13,748 nucleotides of DNA from Gammaproteobacteria bacterium. Lineage in GTDB: Bacteria; Pseudomonadota; Gammaproteobacteria; Pseudomonadales; Oleiphilaceae. How positions within the stretch are numbered: the first letter of the stretch is position 1; every line of letters starts with the position of its first letter. Positions 7,038 through 13,643 of this stretch are shown piece after piece. The position numbers were made by a program, and so were the translations under genes. The notes beneath the pieces are model-generated. The model was not told the origin of the DNA, ran no database searches, and saw only the letters and a list, made by a program, of their open reading frames with translations. Where the stretch lies: positions 1 through 13,748 of the forward strand of contig JAJUGC010000015.1 of assembly GCA_029268325.1 (NCBI GenBank), read 5' to 3'.

Positions 7038-8072
7038 TCAGTCGCCCGGCACGCGCACGGGCTCAATATTCAAGGCCACCCCAAAACGCTGCAGGATATC
7101 CCGCTGTATTTTCCGCGCCAGCTCAATCACTTCACTCCCGCGCCCCTGCCCGGGATTGATCAGGACTAGCGCTTGGCGATCATGGACGCCTACATTACCT
7201 TCCCGATAGCCCTTCCAGCCCGCCTGATCAATCAGCCAGCCCGCCGCCAGCTTGTGACGCCCATCGTGCAGTGGATAGTGGGCAATTTGAGGATACTGCT
7301 GCTGCAAGTGCTGGAATTGTCGACAGTCGACAATCGGATTCATGAAAAAGCTGCCCACATTGGGAATCAGCTTGGGGTCGGGCAGCTTGGAGCGGCGAAT
7401 TTCCATCACCGCCTGCATCACCGAGGCCTCTGTCATTTCGGCTCCCCTGCTTTCCAGCACACGGGCAAGATCCCCATAGCCGACCTGAAGCGGCCGGGAG
7501 CGATCCAGGCGAAATTCTACGGCCAGAATAATGAAATGCTGCCCATCAGATGTTTTAAACAGGCTGTTACGATAGGAAAACCCGCATTCCGGGTTGGTGA
7601 GGGTGCGACATTGGAAAGTACGTCGGTCCAGCACCTCCACCCGAGTCAGAGTGTCCTTGAGCTCCACCCCATAAGCGCCGATATTTTGAACCGGAGCCGC
7701 CCCCACCGTGCCGGGAATCAAGGCCAGGTTTTCCAGCCCACGATACCCCCGTGCCACTGTATTCGTCACCAGCTCGTGCCAGTTTTCGCCTGCAGCCGCC
7801 CGCACAATACAGGAGCCATCCTCTTGGGGAGTATAGGTCACCCCTTTCAGGCCCAGGTGCAACACTAAGCCGTCAAAGTCCTCCACAAGAATGAGGTTGC
7901 TTCCCCCACCCAGCAGTAGAACCGGCAAGTCTCGGGCGCGGGCGAACTCCAATCCCTGCCTTATCTCAGCAATGCTTTGGGCGCAGAGGTAGAAACGAGC
8001 TTGAGCCGGCGTCCGCAAGGTCAGCAACGGCGCAAGATCGACATTTTCCTGAACAGGCAGTGATGAATTCAC
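7038..8072 (-). CDS. murB: UDP-N-acetylenolpyruvoylglucosamine reductase (type I MurB)
   Basis: This 344-residue FAD enzyme uses NADPH to reduce the enolpyruvyl group of UDP-GlcNAc-enolpyruvate to UDP-MurNAc, the second committed peptidoglycan step, in the cytosol. Visible features are LLLGGGSNLI (52-61) and ENLALIPGTVGAAPVQNIGAYG (114-135), which form the FAD-binding part; YRNSLFK (167-173) of type I enzymes; the proton donor Ser241 in NVGSFFMNP; and Glu337 in IEPVR. It starts with GTG: an in-frame TAA lies three codons upstream and no nearer ATG is in frame. The ribosome site is weak (GAG), suggesting coupling to the phosphatase gene 43 nt upstream. It is the last gene of the envelope cluster and lies directly upstream of the prp promoter. 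A 19-bp palindrome of the prp operator type lies in its coding sequence. Confidence 0.96.
   Translation of the reverse strand: MNSSLPVQENVDLAPLLTLRTPAQARFYLCAQSIAEIRQGLEFARARDLPVLLLGGGSNLILVEDFDGLVLHLGLKGVTYTPQEDGSCIVRAAAGENWHELVTNTVARGYRGLENLALIPGTVGAAPVQNIGAYGVELKDTLTRVEVLDRRTFQCRTLTNPECGFSYRNSLFKTSDGQHFIILAVEFRLDRSRPLQVGYGDLARVLESRGAEMTEASVMQAVMEIRRSKLPDPKLIPNVGSFFMNPIVDCRQFQHLQQQYPQIAHYPLHDGRHKLAAGWLIDQAGWKGYREGNVGVHDRQALVLINPGQGRGSEVIELARKIQRDILQRFGVALNIEPVRVPGD
7316..7334. promoter_or_regulatory. Intragenic 19-bp palindrome with prp operator half-sites
   Basis: ATTGTCGACAGTCGACAAT consists of 9-bp arms, ATTGTCGAC and GTCGACAAT, inverted around one central A. Each arm is identical to nine bases of operator O1, so the site holds two overlapping operator-like 12-mers (11 and 10 matches of 12). 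It encodes I-V-D-C-R-Q in murB. Its centre lies about 363 bp from O1. An auxiliary operator for the prp repressor is plausible but unproven. Confidence 0.45.
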
Positions 8073-8115
8073 AAAGGGTTACTCAACGGGTACATCAACA
8101 AGCACTTCAGGGGGA

Positions 8116-8613
8116 TCACAGGGCATACTGGCGCCTAAAGAAATTCAGCAGGCCCTGGCAGGCGTTATCCACCAGATCCAGCACCAGCTCAAAGCCTTCC
8201 CCCTCTCCATAGTAAGGATCAGGAACTTCCCGTTCATTCACACCTTCAGCGAATTCCAGGAACAGTTTCACCTTATGGCGGTGTTCCGGCGGGCTCATTT
8301 CCAGCAGATGCTTGAGATTATTCCCGTCCATGGCCAACAAGAGATCGAAGGTAGTGAAGTCTTCAAGGACAACCTGACGGGCACGGAGATGGGACAGGTC
8401 ATAGCCCCGCTTGGCCGCATATTGCTGAGAGCGCTTATCCGGCGCCTTTCCGGTATGCCAGTCGGCAACGCCGGCGGAATCGATCTGGATTTTTCCGGTT
8501 AAACCGGCTTGCTCCACAAGGTGCTCAAAGACGCCGTGAGCCGTCGGTGAACGGCAAATATTCCCCAAACAAACAAACAGCACGCTTGGCACTTTAATCT
8601 TCTCCGCACTCAA
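8116..8613 (-). CDS. Low-molecular-weight protein tyrosine phosphatase
   Basis: This 165-residue cytosolic enzyme has the LMW-PTP signature near its N-terminus: VLFVCLGNICRSPTA, with nucleophile Cys15 and Arg21 in the CX5R loop. The general-acid loop is PDPYYG (131-136, Asp132). Length is normal for the family. The start appears to be TTG at 8613: an in-frame TGA lies two codons upstream, a strong GGAGG sits 10 nt before the TTG, and the ATG just after that GGAGG is out of frame. It follows kdsB after 15 nt and precedes murB by 43 nt, so it is part of the envelope operon. Bacterial relatives dephosphorylate tyrosine kinases of capsule export, but no such kinase is present here and the true substrate is unknown. 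An arsenate reductase role is unlikely because the residues after the loop are PTP-like. Confidence 0.93.
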   Translation of the reverse strand: MSAEKIKVPSVLFVCLGNICRSPTAHGVFEHLVEQAGLTGKIQIDSAGVADWHTGKAPDKRSQQYAAKRGYDLSHLRARQVVLEDFTTFDLLLAMDGNNLKHLLEMSPPEHRHKVKLFLEFAEGVNEREVPDPYYGEGEGFELVLDLVDNACQGLLNFFRRQYAL

Positions 8614-8628
8614 CTTGATTCATCCTCC

Positions 8629-9402
8629 TCAACTTTCACTTATTCCGCGTTCTATCAAGGCCCGAACGCGCATCAGGTCCGCTTCGGTATCCACTCCCGC
8701 CGGCGGCAACTCATCAGCCACAGCCACATGGATCTGTTCTCCATTCCACATGGCACGCAGTTGTTCAAGGCTTTCCGCTTTTTCCTGGGGAGCTGGAGGC
8801 CACTGTACAAAGCTTTTCAGCAACTTGACCCGGTAGGCATAGATACCGATGTGACGGTAATAGTCGATACCAGTGGGCATGCCTGACAGGTTTTGCAAAT
8901 GATGGTCTCGCGGCCAGGGAATCGGTGCCCGGGAAAAGTACATGGCAAAGCCGCGGCTGTTGACCACCACCTTGACCACATTAGGATTGTAGAGCGCGGT
9001 CTCATCTTCGATCGGCTCACAAAGCGTCGCGATGCCCGCGGTAGGTTCCGCAGCGAGATTGTGAGCCACCTGGTTAATGACTCTCGGCGGAATCAGGGGC
9101 TCATCCCCTTGCACGTTCACAACGATATCGTCAGCGTAATAGCCCAATTTGGAAACGGCTTCTTCCAATCGATCCGTCCCGGAAAGGTGATCCGGTGACG
9201 TCATCACCACTTTGGCACCGAACCGTTCCGCCGCATTGAGAATCCGCATATCGTCGGTAGCAATGACGACTTCCCGGGCTTCACTCTGCAGTGCCCGCTC
9301 ATAGACATGCTGAATCATTGGCTTGCCGGCAATCTCCAGCAAAGGCTTGCCCGGTAAACGGCTGGAGGAATACCGTGCAGGAATGATTACGGAAAATGAC
9401 AT
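8629..9402 (-). CDS. kdsB: 3-deoxy-manno-octulosonate cytidylyltransferase (CMP-Kdo synthetase)
   Basis: This 257-residue nucleotidyltransferase couples CTP to Kdo, giving CMP-Kdo for the lipopolysaccharide inner core, in the cytosol. The nucleotide-binding start is VIIPARYSSSRLPGKPL (5-21). Further family blocks are DHLSGTDR (71-78), NVQGDEPL (96-103) with the metal-binding Asp100, YFSRAPIPW (155-163), HIGIYAYR (184-191), ESLEQLR (210-216) and GVDTEADL (236-243). Length is normal. The ATG at 9402 has only a weak GA-rich site upstream. It is separated from ycaR by a 205-nt gap with hairpins and a repeat, so it may have its own promoter; a TGTAAT -10-like string lies close upstream but without a convincing -35. 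Confidence 0.97.
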   Translation of the reverse strand: MSFSVIIPARYSSSRLPGKPLLEIAGKPMIQHVYERALQSEAREVVIATDDMRILNAAERFGAKVVMTSPDHLSGTDRLEEAVSKLGYYADDIVVNVQGDEPLIPPRVINQVAHNLAAEPTAGIATLCEPIEDETALYNPNVVKVVVNSRGFAMYFSRAPIPWPRDHHLQNLSGMPTGIDYYRHIGIYAYRVKLLKSFVQWPPAPQEKAESLEQLRAMWNGEQIHVAVADELPPAGVDTEADLMRVRALIERGISES

Positions 9403-9506
9403 CGTTCTGAGACTCTCTTGAGATTACAGACAAGGCTTGGGTCTGGGATGATACCTATGCACTCTCTCCCCGTGGTAGAGAAATAGAGCGATGTTTAAGC
9501 GACTGC

Positions 9507-9538
9507 GTCGCCCCTCTCCCTTGCCCTCTCCCACGTGG
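9507..9538. repeat. REP-like intergenic repeat, copy 2, ending in a CCACGTGG palindrome
   Basis: The segment begins GTCGCCCC like the copy at 1246 and contains two CCCTCTCCC-type motifs (CCTCTCCC at 9513 and CCCTCTCCC at 9524), followed by the perfect palindrome CCACGTGG (9531-9538). It overlaps a small stem, GCGAC-TGC-GTCGC (9499-9511). A further related string, CTCTCCCCGTGG, lies at 9462-9473. It occupies the ycaR-kdsB gap and is part of any read-through transcript. Divergence from copy 1 is considerable. Confidence 0.4.
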
Positions 9539-9569
9539 AAAAAAAGAAACAATGCTGCCTGACCACAGC
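9539..9569 (-). terminator. Weak candidate terminator between ycaR and kdsB
   Basis: On the minus strand GCTG and CAGC (4-bp stem, 8-nt loop) are followed by ATTGTTTC and then seven T residues (the A-run 9539-9545 on the plus strand). The T-run is good but the stem is short and set back from it, so at most partial termination is expected. It supports a possible transcript boundary in the only long gap of this cluster. Confidence 0.25.
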
Positions 9570-9598
9570 CACAGGATGGGTAAAGATCCAACCTACCA

Positions 9599-9621
9599 GT
9601 TTGGGCTTCAGGCGCCCAAAC
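9599..9621 (-). other. 8-bp hairpin enclosing the ycaR stop codon
   Basis: GTTTGGGC and GCCCAAAC (9599-9606 and 9614-9621) are perfect inverse complements around a 7-nt loop, and the ycaR TGA stop (9608-9610) lies in that loop. No T-run follows. It may stabilise the 3' end of the upstream message or arise by chance; function is not shown. Confidence 0.45.
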
Positions 9622-9793
9622 GTTCGTCGGTGGTCAGAGTACGAGCCTCGGAATCCAACATAACCGGGATGCCATCCCGTACCGGATAGGCCACTGCATC
9701 GTTCTTACAAATCAGTTCAGACTTCTCCTTGTCGTACTGGAGAGGTCCTTTACAGAGTGGGCAGACCAAAATCGAAAGTAGCCGTTTATCCAT
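9608..9793 (-). CDS. ycaR: YcaR/Trm112-family small zinc-binding protein
   Basis: The 61-residue protein MDKRLLSILVCPLCKGPLQY... has Cys11 and Cys14 in CPLC and Cys29 in ELICK, then AYPVRDGIPVML (35-46), the hallmark of the YcaR/Trm112 family. The length matches E. coli YcaR (about 60 residues). The frame is open further upstream, but the family start is clearly the ATG at 9793, which overlaps the lpxK end by 8 bp (ATGGATAA); an AAACACC stretch rather than a ribosome site precedes it, so translation is probably coupled to lpxK. The order lpxK-ycaR-kdsB is conserved in E. coli. Its eukaryotic relative Trm112 is a partner of methyltransferases; the bacterial role is not well defined. Confidence 0.92.
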   Translation of the reverse strand: MDKRLLSILVCPLCKGPLQYDKEKSELICKNDAVAYPVRDGIPVMLDSEARTLTTDERLGA

Positions 9794-10799
9794 GGTGTTT
9801 GCTCGTTTTCCGAATCTGATGGAGTTTTTCCTGCACCTGGTCATAAAACCCGGCATCCAGCACTGCTTCAACTCGCAGTGCATACATATTATCTGTTGCG
9901 AACTCGCTGCACTTCACCGCATCCTTGTCGGTCATCACAATTGGCAGCGAGTCGTTAAACTCTAGGTCACTGGGATTGTATCGGTGATGGTCATCAAATG
10001 CATGAGGTTCTACTGACAAACCCAGCTGACGTAAGGTCTCAAAAAACCGCTCAGGGTGTCCAATTCCTGCAACGGCATGCACCTTACGCCCTTTCCAACT
10101 GGCCAAGTCCTCATGCTTGCCGTCTCGGATCCGCACCATAGCCGTGGGCTGCAATGTCATCTCCCAACAAGGGATATGGGACAAAGCCCGATTTGGCCCA
10201 TTACAGACCCGAAAGTCCACCTCCTGCAACCGATCCGAGGGCTCCCGCAACGGTCCCGCCGGCAGGCAGAGACCATTGCCGAGTCCTCGTGCGCCGTCCA
10301 ATACAGCAATTTCCAGGTCACGCCAAAGCTTGTAGTGCTGAAGGCCATCGTCACTAATGATCAGATCAACGTCAGACGAGGCAAGCAAGTGCTGGACCGC
10401 TTGCACCCGGATAGGATCGACCACGATGGGGCAATCCACCAACCGCGCTAGCATGACCGGCTCATCACCGGCTTCATCCACAGAACTTTCAGCAGTCACC
10501 TGCATGGGATAACTGGAGGCACGGCCTCCGTAGCCGCGGCTGATCACGCCCGGCTTCCAGCCCTGGGCGCGCAAGGCCGTCACCAGGGCGGCTACCAATG
10601 GCGATTTGCCCGTTCCACCGACGGTAATATTCCCAACAACAAGTATGGGCACCTCTGGACGCCAGAGCTGGCCTTTTTCCGCCAAAAACCGTGCCCGCCT
10701 GCGCCGCACGATGCGCTCGAACAACCAGGCCAGGGGCCGCAAGAGGTTAAGCCATAGGGCTCCCCGGTACCAGTCCCGAACGATTCGCTCAGCCATCAT
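9786..10799 (-). CDS. lpxK: Tetraacyldisaccharide 4'-kinase
   Basis: This 337-residue enzyme phosphorylates the 4' position of tetraacyldisaccharide-1-phosphate to give lipid IVA, at the inner face of the inner membrane. A hydrophobic N-terminal stretch (about 14-28) is the usual membrane-association segment. The P-loop is GNITVGGTGKSP (56-67), followed by SRGYGG (87-92), DEAGDEP (108-114), SDDGLQHYKL (149-158) with the catalytic Asp region, and the C-terminal blocks HAVAGIGHPERFF (241-253), FDDHHRY (268-274) and VMTDKDAVKC (288-297). All are typical of LpxK. The start is ATG at 10799, six nt after the msbA stop; a second ATG is the next codon, and neither has a strong ribosome site, so coupling to msbA is likely. 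It overlaps ycaR by 8 bp. Confidence 0.97.
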   Translation of the reverse strand: MMAERIVRDWYRGALWLNLLRPLAWLFERIVRRRRARFLAEKGQLWRPEVPILVVGNITVGGTGKSPLVAALVTALRAQGWKPGVISRGYGGRASSYPMQVTAESSVDEAGDEPVMLARLVDCPIVVDPIRVQAVQHLLASSDVDLIISDDGLQHYKLWRDLEIAVLDGARGLGNGLCLPAGPLREPSDRLQEVDFRVCNGPNRALSHIPCWEMTLQPTAMVRIRDGKHEDLASWKGRKVHAVAGIGHPERFFETLRQLGLSVEPHAFDDHHRYNPSDLEFNDSLPIVMTDKDAVKCSEFATDNMYALRVEAVLDAGFYDQVQEKLHQIRKTSKHHG

Positions 10800-10805
10800 C
10801 GCCCG

Positions 10806-12536
10806 CTATTCGTCCCGAAACTGCATCTGATGAAGTGCCGCATAGTGCCCATTTTTCTGGAGCAGCTCCTGGTGAGTGCCGGTTTCGACAATACGCCCCT
10901 TGTCCATCACCACAATCATGTCCGCATTCTCAATGGTGGACAGACGGTGGGCGATCACCAGCGTTGTGCGCCCCTTCATAACCGCTTCCAGTGCGTCCTG
11001 AATGTAGCGCTCTGATTGGGTATCCAGGGCCGAGGTGGCTTCATCCAGAATCAGGATAGGAGCATCTTTGAGCAGCGCCCGGGCAATGGCCAAACGCTGA
11101 CGCTGACCGCCCGACAGGCGCATACCGTTATCACCCACCAGGGTGTCCAATCCGTCCGGGAGGGCTTCAATGAACTCCATGGCATGGGCCGCTTCCGCCG
11201 CCTGGCGAATCTGCTCTTCGGTGTAACGGTCACGGGCACCATAGGCAATGTTATTGGCGATCGTGTCATTAAACAGGGTGACCTGCTGGTTCACCAACGC
11301 AATCTGGTTCCTTAAGGACGCCAGGCGATAATCCTTCAAAAGCTTCCCATCCAGCAGGATCTCACCGCTGGTGTAATCATAGAAACGGGGGATCAGGTTC
11401 ACCAAAGTGGACTTGCCACTGCCGGAACGCCCGACCAGCGCCACCGTTTTGCCGGCCGGGATGTGCAGGTTGATATCGTGGAGCACGTCATCGCTGTCGG
11501 GCGCATAGCGGAATCTCACCTGGCGAATATCAATCTCGCCTTTCACCCGCTCCACATCAATCACGCCCTGATCTTCTTCCGGCTCCTGGTCGAGATGGTC
11601 GAAGACATCGTTGGCCGCCGCGATACCCCGCTGGATAATGGCGTTGATCTCGGTGAGCTGGCGCACCGGCTTGGCAATGGTTGTGGTTGCGGTGATATAG
11701 GCAATGAATTCGCCGACGGTCATATCCCCAATGATTTCGGGCGCCAGGGCGATCCACACCAAGCCGGCGATGGACAGAGAAATCAACAGCTGTACCACTG
11801 GCGTGTTTAGGGATTTGGTCAGCGCCAGTTTCATACCCTGCACGAGGTTTTTCTCCACCACCGCATGGAACCGCTCGCTTTCGTAGGCTTCACCACCGAA
11901 GGTTCGCACTACCCGATAGCCATTAATCGCCTCGGAAGCCACCTGGGTAATATCGCCCATGGAATGTTGGATCCCCTTGCTCAGCCGACGGAAGCGCTTA
12001 CTGGCATAACTGACCACCAGCCCGATAATCGGGCCGACACTCAGGAAAATGAGGGTAAGTTTCCAGTTGGTGTAGAACATATACCCCAGCAGAAACATCA
12101 CCGTCAGACCTTCCCGCACGGCAATGGTCACCGCATTGGTCGCGGCACCTGTGACCTGCTCCACGTTGAAGGTAATCCGGGAAACCAGGTGGCCGGCGGA
12201 GTTCTGGTCATAAAAGCGGCACGGCAGCGTCAGCATCCGGTCAAACAGCTGCTGGCGCATGGCTTTCACAATATTTCGCGCAACCACCGCAATGTAATAG
12301 GTACCCAGGAAGAACCCGAGGCCCCGCAACGCGAACACCCCGATAATCAGCAACGGCACCAACGCCCGATAGCTTTGAGTGGGATTTTGGATGGCCTCAA
12401 CCACCGGCTCCATGGCCGCCGCCATCAGCGCACTGGCCATGGCAAAGATCGCATTTCCGAGGATACTGAGCGCAAATACAAACCACAGGGGCTTGAGATA
12501 CCCCAAAAGGCGTTTATAGACCTGCCAATTAGTCAT
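10806..12536 (-). CDS. msbA: Lipid A export ABC transporter MsbA
   Basis: This 576-residue half-transporter has a transmembrane domain with about six helices (1-310) fused to an ATPase domain (330-576). Visible are Walker A GRSGSGKST (369-377), Q-loop NQQVTLF (415-421), signature LSGGQRQRLAIARALL (474-489), Walker B ILILDE (494-499), D-loop SALD (502-505) and H-loop His530. The homodimer flips core-lipid A across the inner membrane using ATP. The size, the LFNDTIANNIAYG segment and the next gene, lpxK, mark MsbA rather than another ABC exporter. The ATG at 12536 has no Shine-Dalgarno. TACAAT lies 6 nt upstream, a -10-like box that would start transcription at the ATG itself. A UUCG hairpin separates it from exbD. 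Confidence 0.96.
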   Translation of the reverse strand: MTNWQVYKRLLGYLKPLWFVFALSILGNAIFAMASALMAAAMEPVVEAIQNPTQSYRALVPLLIIGVFALRGLGFFLGTYYIAVVARNIVKAMRQQLFDRMLTLPCRFYDQNSAGHLVSRITFNVEQVTGAATNAVTIAVREGLTVMFLLGYMFYTNWKLTLIFLSVGPIIGLVVSYASKRFRRLSKGIQHSMGDITQVASEAINGYRVVRTFGGEAYESERFHAVVEKNLVQGMKLALTKSLNTPVVQLLISLSIAGLVWIALAPEIIGDMTVGEFIAYITATTTIAKPVRQLTEINAIIQRGIAAANDVFDHLDQEPEEDQGVIDVERVKGEIDIRQVRFRYAPDSDDVLHDINLHIPAGKTVALVGRSGSGKSTLVNLIPRFYDYTSGEILLDGKLLKDYRLASLRNQIALVNQQVTLFNDTIANNIAYGARDRYTEEQIRQAAEAAHAMEFIEALPDGLDTLVGDNGMRLSGGQRQRLAIARALLKDAPILILDEATSALDTQSERYIQDALEAVMKGRTTLVIAHRLSTIENADMIVVMDKGRIVETGTHQELLQKNGHYAALHQMQFRDE

Positions 12537-12542
12537 TGCAAA

Positions 12543-12548
12543 ATTGTA
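12543..12548 (-). promoter_or_regulatory. Candidate -10 box for a leaderless msbA transcript
   Basis: TACAAT matches the -10 consensus at 5 of 6 bases, and only TTTGCA separates it from the msbA ATG, so the A of ATG would be +1. No convincing -35 is seen 16-18 nt upstream; that region is hairpin sequence. The lack of a ribosome site supports the idea, but an isolated hexamer is weak evidence. Confidence 0.3.
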
Positions 12549-12569
12549 CCGTTGCCAAATAGCACCGAA

Positions 12570-12585
12570 AGGGGCCGAAGCCCCT
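12570..12585 (-). terminator. UUCG-capped hairpin between exbD and msbA (terminator or attenuator)
   Basis: On the minus strand AGGGGC-TTCG-GCCCCT forms a 6-bp GC-rich stem with a stable UUCG tetraloop, 3 nt after the exbD stop. Only TTCGG follows, counting past the stem's own closing T, so the U-tract is short and termination is likely partial. It could instead protect the exbB-exbD message from 3' decay. Confidence 0.5.
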
Positions 12586-12588
12586 GTG

Positions 12589-13011
12589 TCATTGATCCGA
12601 GTCCGGCTTTTCCGTCGTGATACTTAAATTCACGAAGCCGAGCTGGCCGGCGATGTCCATAGCCCGCACCACATACTGGTGAGCCGCATTGGCATCAGCC
12701 GTAATAATGAAAGGAAGACTTGTGTTGCCTTCAGAAATTGCCTGAATAGCACGCTTTAGCGTTTCTGGCTGGTTATTGACCAGCGGACGCTCGTTCACAC
12801 TGTAGTGACCGTTTTTGTCCACCACCACCTCAATCACCTTCAGCTCCTGCGGGGCAACCTCGCCGCTGGCCTTGGGCAAATCGAGAACCAGCCGGCTTTC
12901 CTTGGTGAAGGTGGTAGAGACCATAAAAAAGATCAATAGGATAAACACCACGTCAATAAGTGGCGTGAGATCCACCGTTGCTGTATTGCGAACCCGACGC
13001 TTGAACTTCAC
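12589..13011 (-). CDS. exbD: ExbD/TolR-family proton-channel subunit
   Basis: This 140-residue protein has a short basic cytoplasmic N-terminus (MKFKRRVR), one membrane helix (about 16-34, LTPLIDVVFILLIFFMV) with the essential proton-relay Asp20, and a periplasmic domain from about 40 onward. That is the standard ExbD/TolR topology. It starts with GTG at 13011, 5 nt after the exbB stop, in a context typical of translational coupling. With ExbB it uses the proton gradient to energise an envelope partner such as TonB. No tonB, tolA or pal gene is in the window. The pair's position upstream of msbA-lpxK matches the ExbB/ExbD-like genes next to lpxK in pseudomonads rather than the tol-pal locus. 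Confidence 0.93.
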   Translation of the reverse strand: MKFKRRVRNTATVDLTPLIDVVFILLIFFMVSTTFTKESRLVLDLPKASGEVAPQELKVIEVVVDKNGHYSVNERPLVNNQPETLKRAIQAISEGNTSLPFIITADANAAHQYVVRAMDIAGQLGFVNLSITTEKPDSDQ

Positions 13012-13016
13012 GACAA

Positions 13017-13643
13017 TCAGGCCCCTTCAATAGTGATTTCACGATCTCCGTGAACAACTTCCACGAGCTTAATCGCTTCCTGCTCCATGGCAACCACCAT
13101 CTCATCGACCCGCCGCAGGAAATAGCGATGGAAGAACACCGTGGGAATAGCAATGGTCAAGCCTGTCGCCGTGGTGATCAGGGCTTCGGAAATGCCGCCC
13201 GCCAAGGGAGCCGCGTTGCCCGCGCCTTCCAACTGCAGGGTGGAGAAAATCTCAATCATCCCGAACACCGTACCCAACAGCCCCAGCAAGGGAGAAATGA
13301 CACCAATGGTGCCCAGCGCATCCAGGAACCGCTCCAGCTCATGGACGACATGACTGGCCTCGGCCTCAATGCTTTCTTTCATAATATCGCGGCCATGCTT
13401 GGCGTTGAGCAGCCCGGCAGCCAGGATTCGCCCAAGCGGGGTGGACTGTTTGAGCTCACGCAGCCGTTTTTGGTTCAGATCCTTATTCTTGATCCAGCCC
13501 CACAGATCATTCACAGTCTTGCGAGGCACAATACGGGAAGGTTGCAGGGTCCAAAACCTTTCAATAATGATTGCCAGCGCCACCACAGAGCATAGCAATA
13601 GGGGAACCATCACCCAACCACCGGCTTTTAAGACCTCGAACAC
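13017..13643 (-). CDS. exbB: ExbB/TolQ/MotA-family proton-channel subunit
   Basis: This inner-membrane protein of 208 residues has three membrane helices (about 8-28, 105-131 and 143-163). The conserved blocks are KAGGWVMVPLLLCSVVALAI at the N-terminus, GVISPLLGLLGTVFGMIEIF in helix 2 and GISEALITTATGLTIAIPTV in helix 3. It forms a pentameric channel around ExbD and transmits proton flow to a periplasmic partner. The frame is open upstream to an ATG at 13736, but the preferred start is GTG at 13643. AGGAGG lies 7 nt before it, the length then matches the family, and the extra 31 residues are hydrophilic and unlike ExbB. The gene overlaps nothing and is followed by exbD after 5 nt. A GATAAA string in the 105 nt upstream could be a -10 box, but its -35 is poor. 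Confidence 0.93.
   Translation of the reverse strand: MFEVLKAGGWVMVPLLLCSVVALAIIIERFWTLQPSRIVPRKTVNDLWGWIKNKDLNQKRLRELKQSTPLGRILAAGLLNAKHGRDIMKESIEAEASHVVHELERFLDALGTIGVISPLLGLLGTVFGMIEIFSTLQLEGAGNAAPLAGGISEALITTATGLTIAIPTVFFHRYFLRRVDEMVVAMEQEAIKLVEVVHGDREITIEGA

Noticed and set aside
9794..9883. Upstream extension of the ycaR frame to 91 codons
   Set aside because: The extension overlaps lpxK deeply, has no family similarity, and the ATG at 9793 gives the exact YcaR start and length.
10883..10895. TTTCGACAAT half-site in msbA
   Set aside because: Only one arm matches the operator; single half-sites of this length are expected by chance.
11865..12620. 251-codon open frame on the plus strand over msbA
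   Set aside because: Antisense to the MsbA membrane domain, very rich in His, Gln and Arg, without membrane or domain features.
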